From positions 37,350,867 to 37,382,866 of the forward strand of contig CAIIXF020000008.1 in the NCBI GenBank assembly GCA_903813345.2: 32,000 nt of DNA, given 5' to 3'. The stretch comes from Owenia fusiformis. Its lineage: Eukaryota > Annelida > Polychaeta > Sabellida > Oweniidae. This document shows positions 31,603-32,000 of the stretch, piece after piece. The notes under the pieces were generated by a model. That model did not search any database. It saw only the letters and a program-made list of their open reading frames with translations, and had not been told where the DNA came from. Position 1 is the stretch's first letter; each line of letters begins with the position of its first letter. A program made the position numbers and the translations under genes.

Positions 31603-32000
31603 CGAGGGGTGATCAATAAGTAATGGACGCTTTTTTACACTGATGCTTTTTATGGACCAATCTCTTTGATTTTTTCACCAGTGATACATCATTCAATTAT
31701 CTATCAACTCTGAATATTTGAAGACAAGATATGTAATGCGTGTTGATATGTCTTTATTTTCATGAAGGGGGTACAGGTACCCCGGGACCGACATTTACGT
31801 CACATATTCTGAAGTAATGCAAATTGTGTAACTGCAGGTTGCTACCATGTCAGAGAATGGATTCGGCCTTGTCTTTCAATCTTGGGCTAAGAGGATAATG
31901 AGGAGTGTGTAGCACTTGATGGAATCTATGTAGAGGGCCCTGTAGAATGAAGGTGGCATAGATGCCACAAAGTGAAAATATTCAAAATCAATTATGGCGT
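31603..32000. mobile_element. Possible mariner-type terminus, running off the window
   Basis: A TA at 31601-31602 is followed by CGAGGGGTGATCAATAAGTA, which resembles the terminal inverted repeat of mariner-family elements (a 'GGGGTG...CAATAAGT' type end). No transposase frame is visible in the 400 bp available, and the other end is outside the window, so this is tentative. Confidence 0.4.

Noticed and set aside
1-32000. Prokaryotic-style systems (operons, CRISPR, defence islands)
   Set aside because: The window has introns, LINE and MITE structure and no operon-like packing; these systems are not expected and none was seen.

Overview
The window looks like nuclear DNA of an invertebrate animal, most likely a marine lophotrochozoan such as a mollusc or brachiopod. 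The sequence is AT-rich, the genes are split by introns with GT/AG borders, the main family is secreted fucolectin-type (FTP) domain proteins, and there are LINE, Tc1/mariner-like, foldback and Crypton-like remnants. The clade is an inference; no marker here fixes the species. No tRNA, rRNA or CRISPR was seen.

Layout. 1-1000: a foldback hairpin, a short Crypton/DUF3504-like coding fragment and degenerate repeats. 1422-4915 (+): a nine-exon gene A for a 506-residue secreted protein, signal peptide - F5/8C (discoidin) - FTP - FTP. 4916-9757: mostly non-coding, with a 128-bp MITE and an 856-bp foldback element. 9758-12073 (-): gene B, signal peptide - FTP - FTP, carrying a frameshift and a nonsense codon, so probably a pseudogene. 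12453-18052 and 18062-23663: a near-identical direct tandem duplication of about 5.6 kb, each copy holding one six-exon gene (C and D, minus strand; signal peptide - FTP - FTP) plus an 847-bp foldback element and a 243-bp MITE in introns. 24020-30837 (-): a LINE with an N-terminal ORF1 piece, a 1.27-kb interruption, a C-terminal ORF1 piece, and an endonuclease/reverse transcriptase ORF2 with one in-frame TGA. 31176-31355: a nested tandem repeat. 31603 onward: a possible mariner-type end running off the window.

The four lectin-like genes form one paralogous cluster. Gene A converges on B, C and D. They share exon phases: every module boundary is phase 1, so FTP and F5/8C blocks are symmetric 1-1 modules that can be gained or lost without frame damage. 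The predicted products are secreted. By family analogy they may bind fucosylated or other glycans in innate recognition, but that function is inferred. The most informative signals are the recent gene duplication, two amino-acid changes between the copies (one at a predicted calcium ligand), and a complementary pattern of which FTP domain keeps the sugar-contact histidine.
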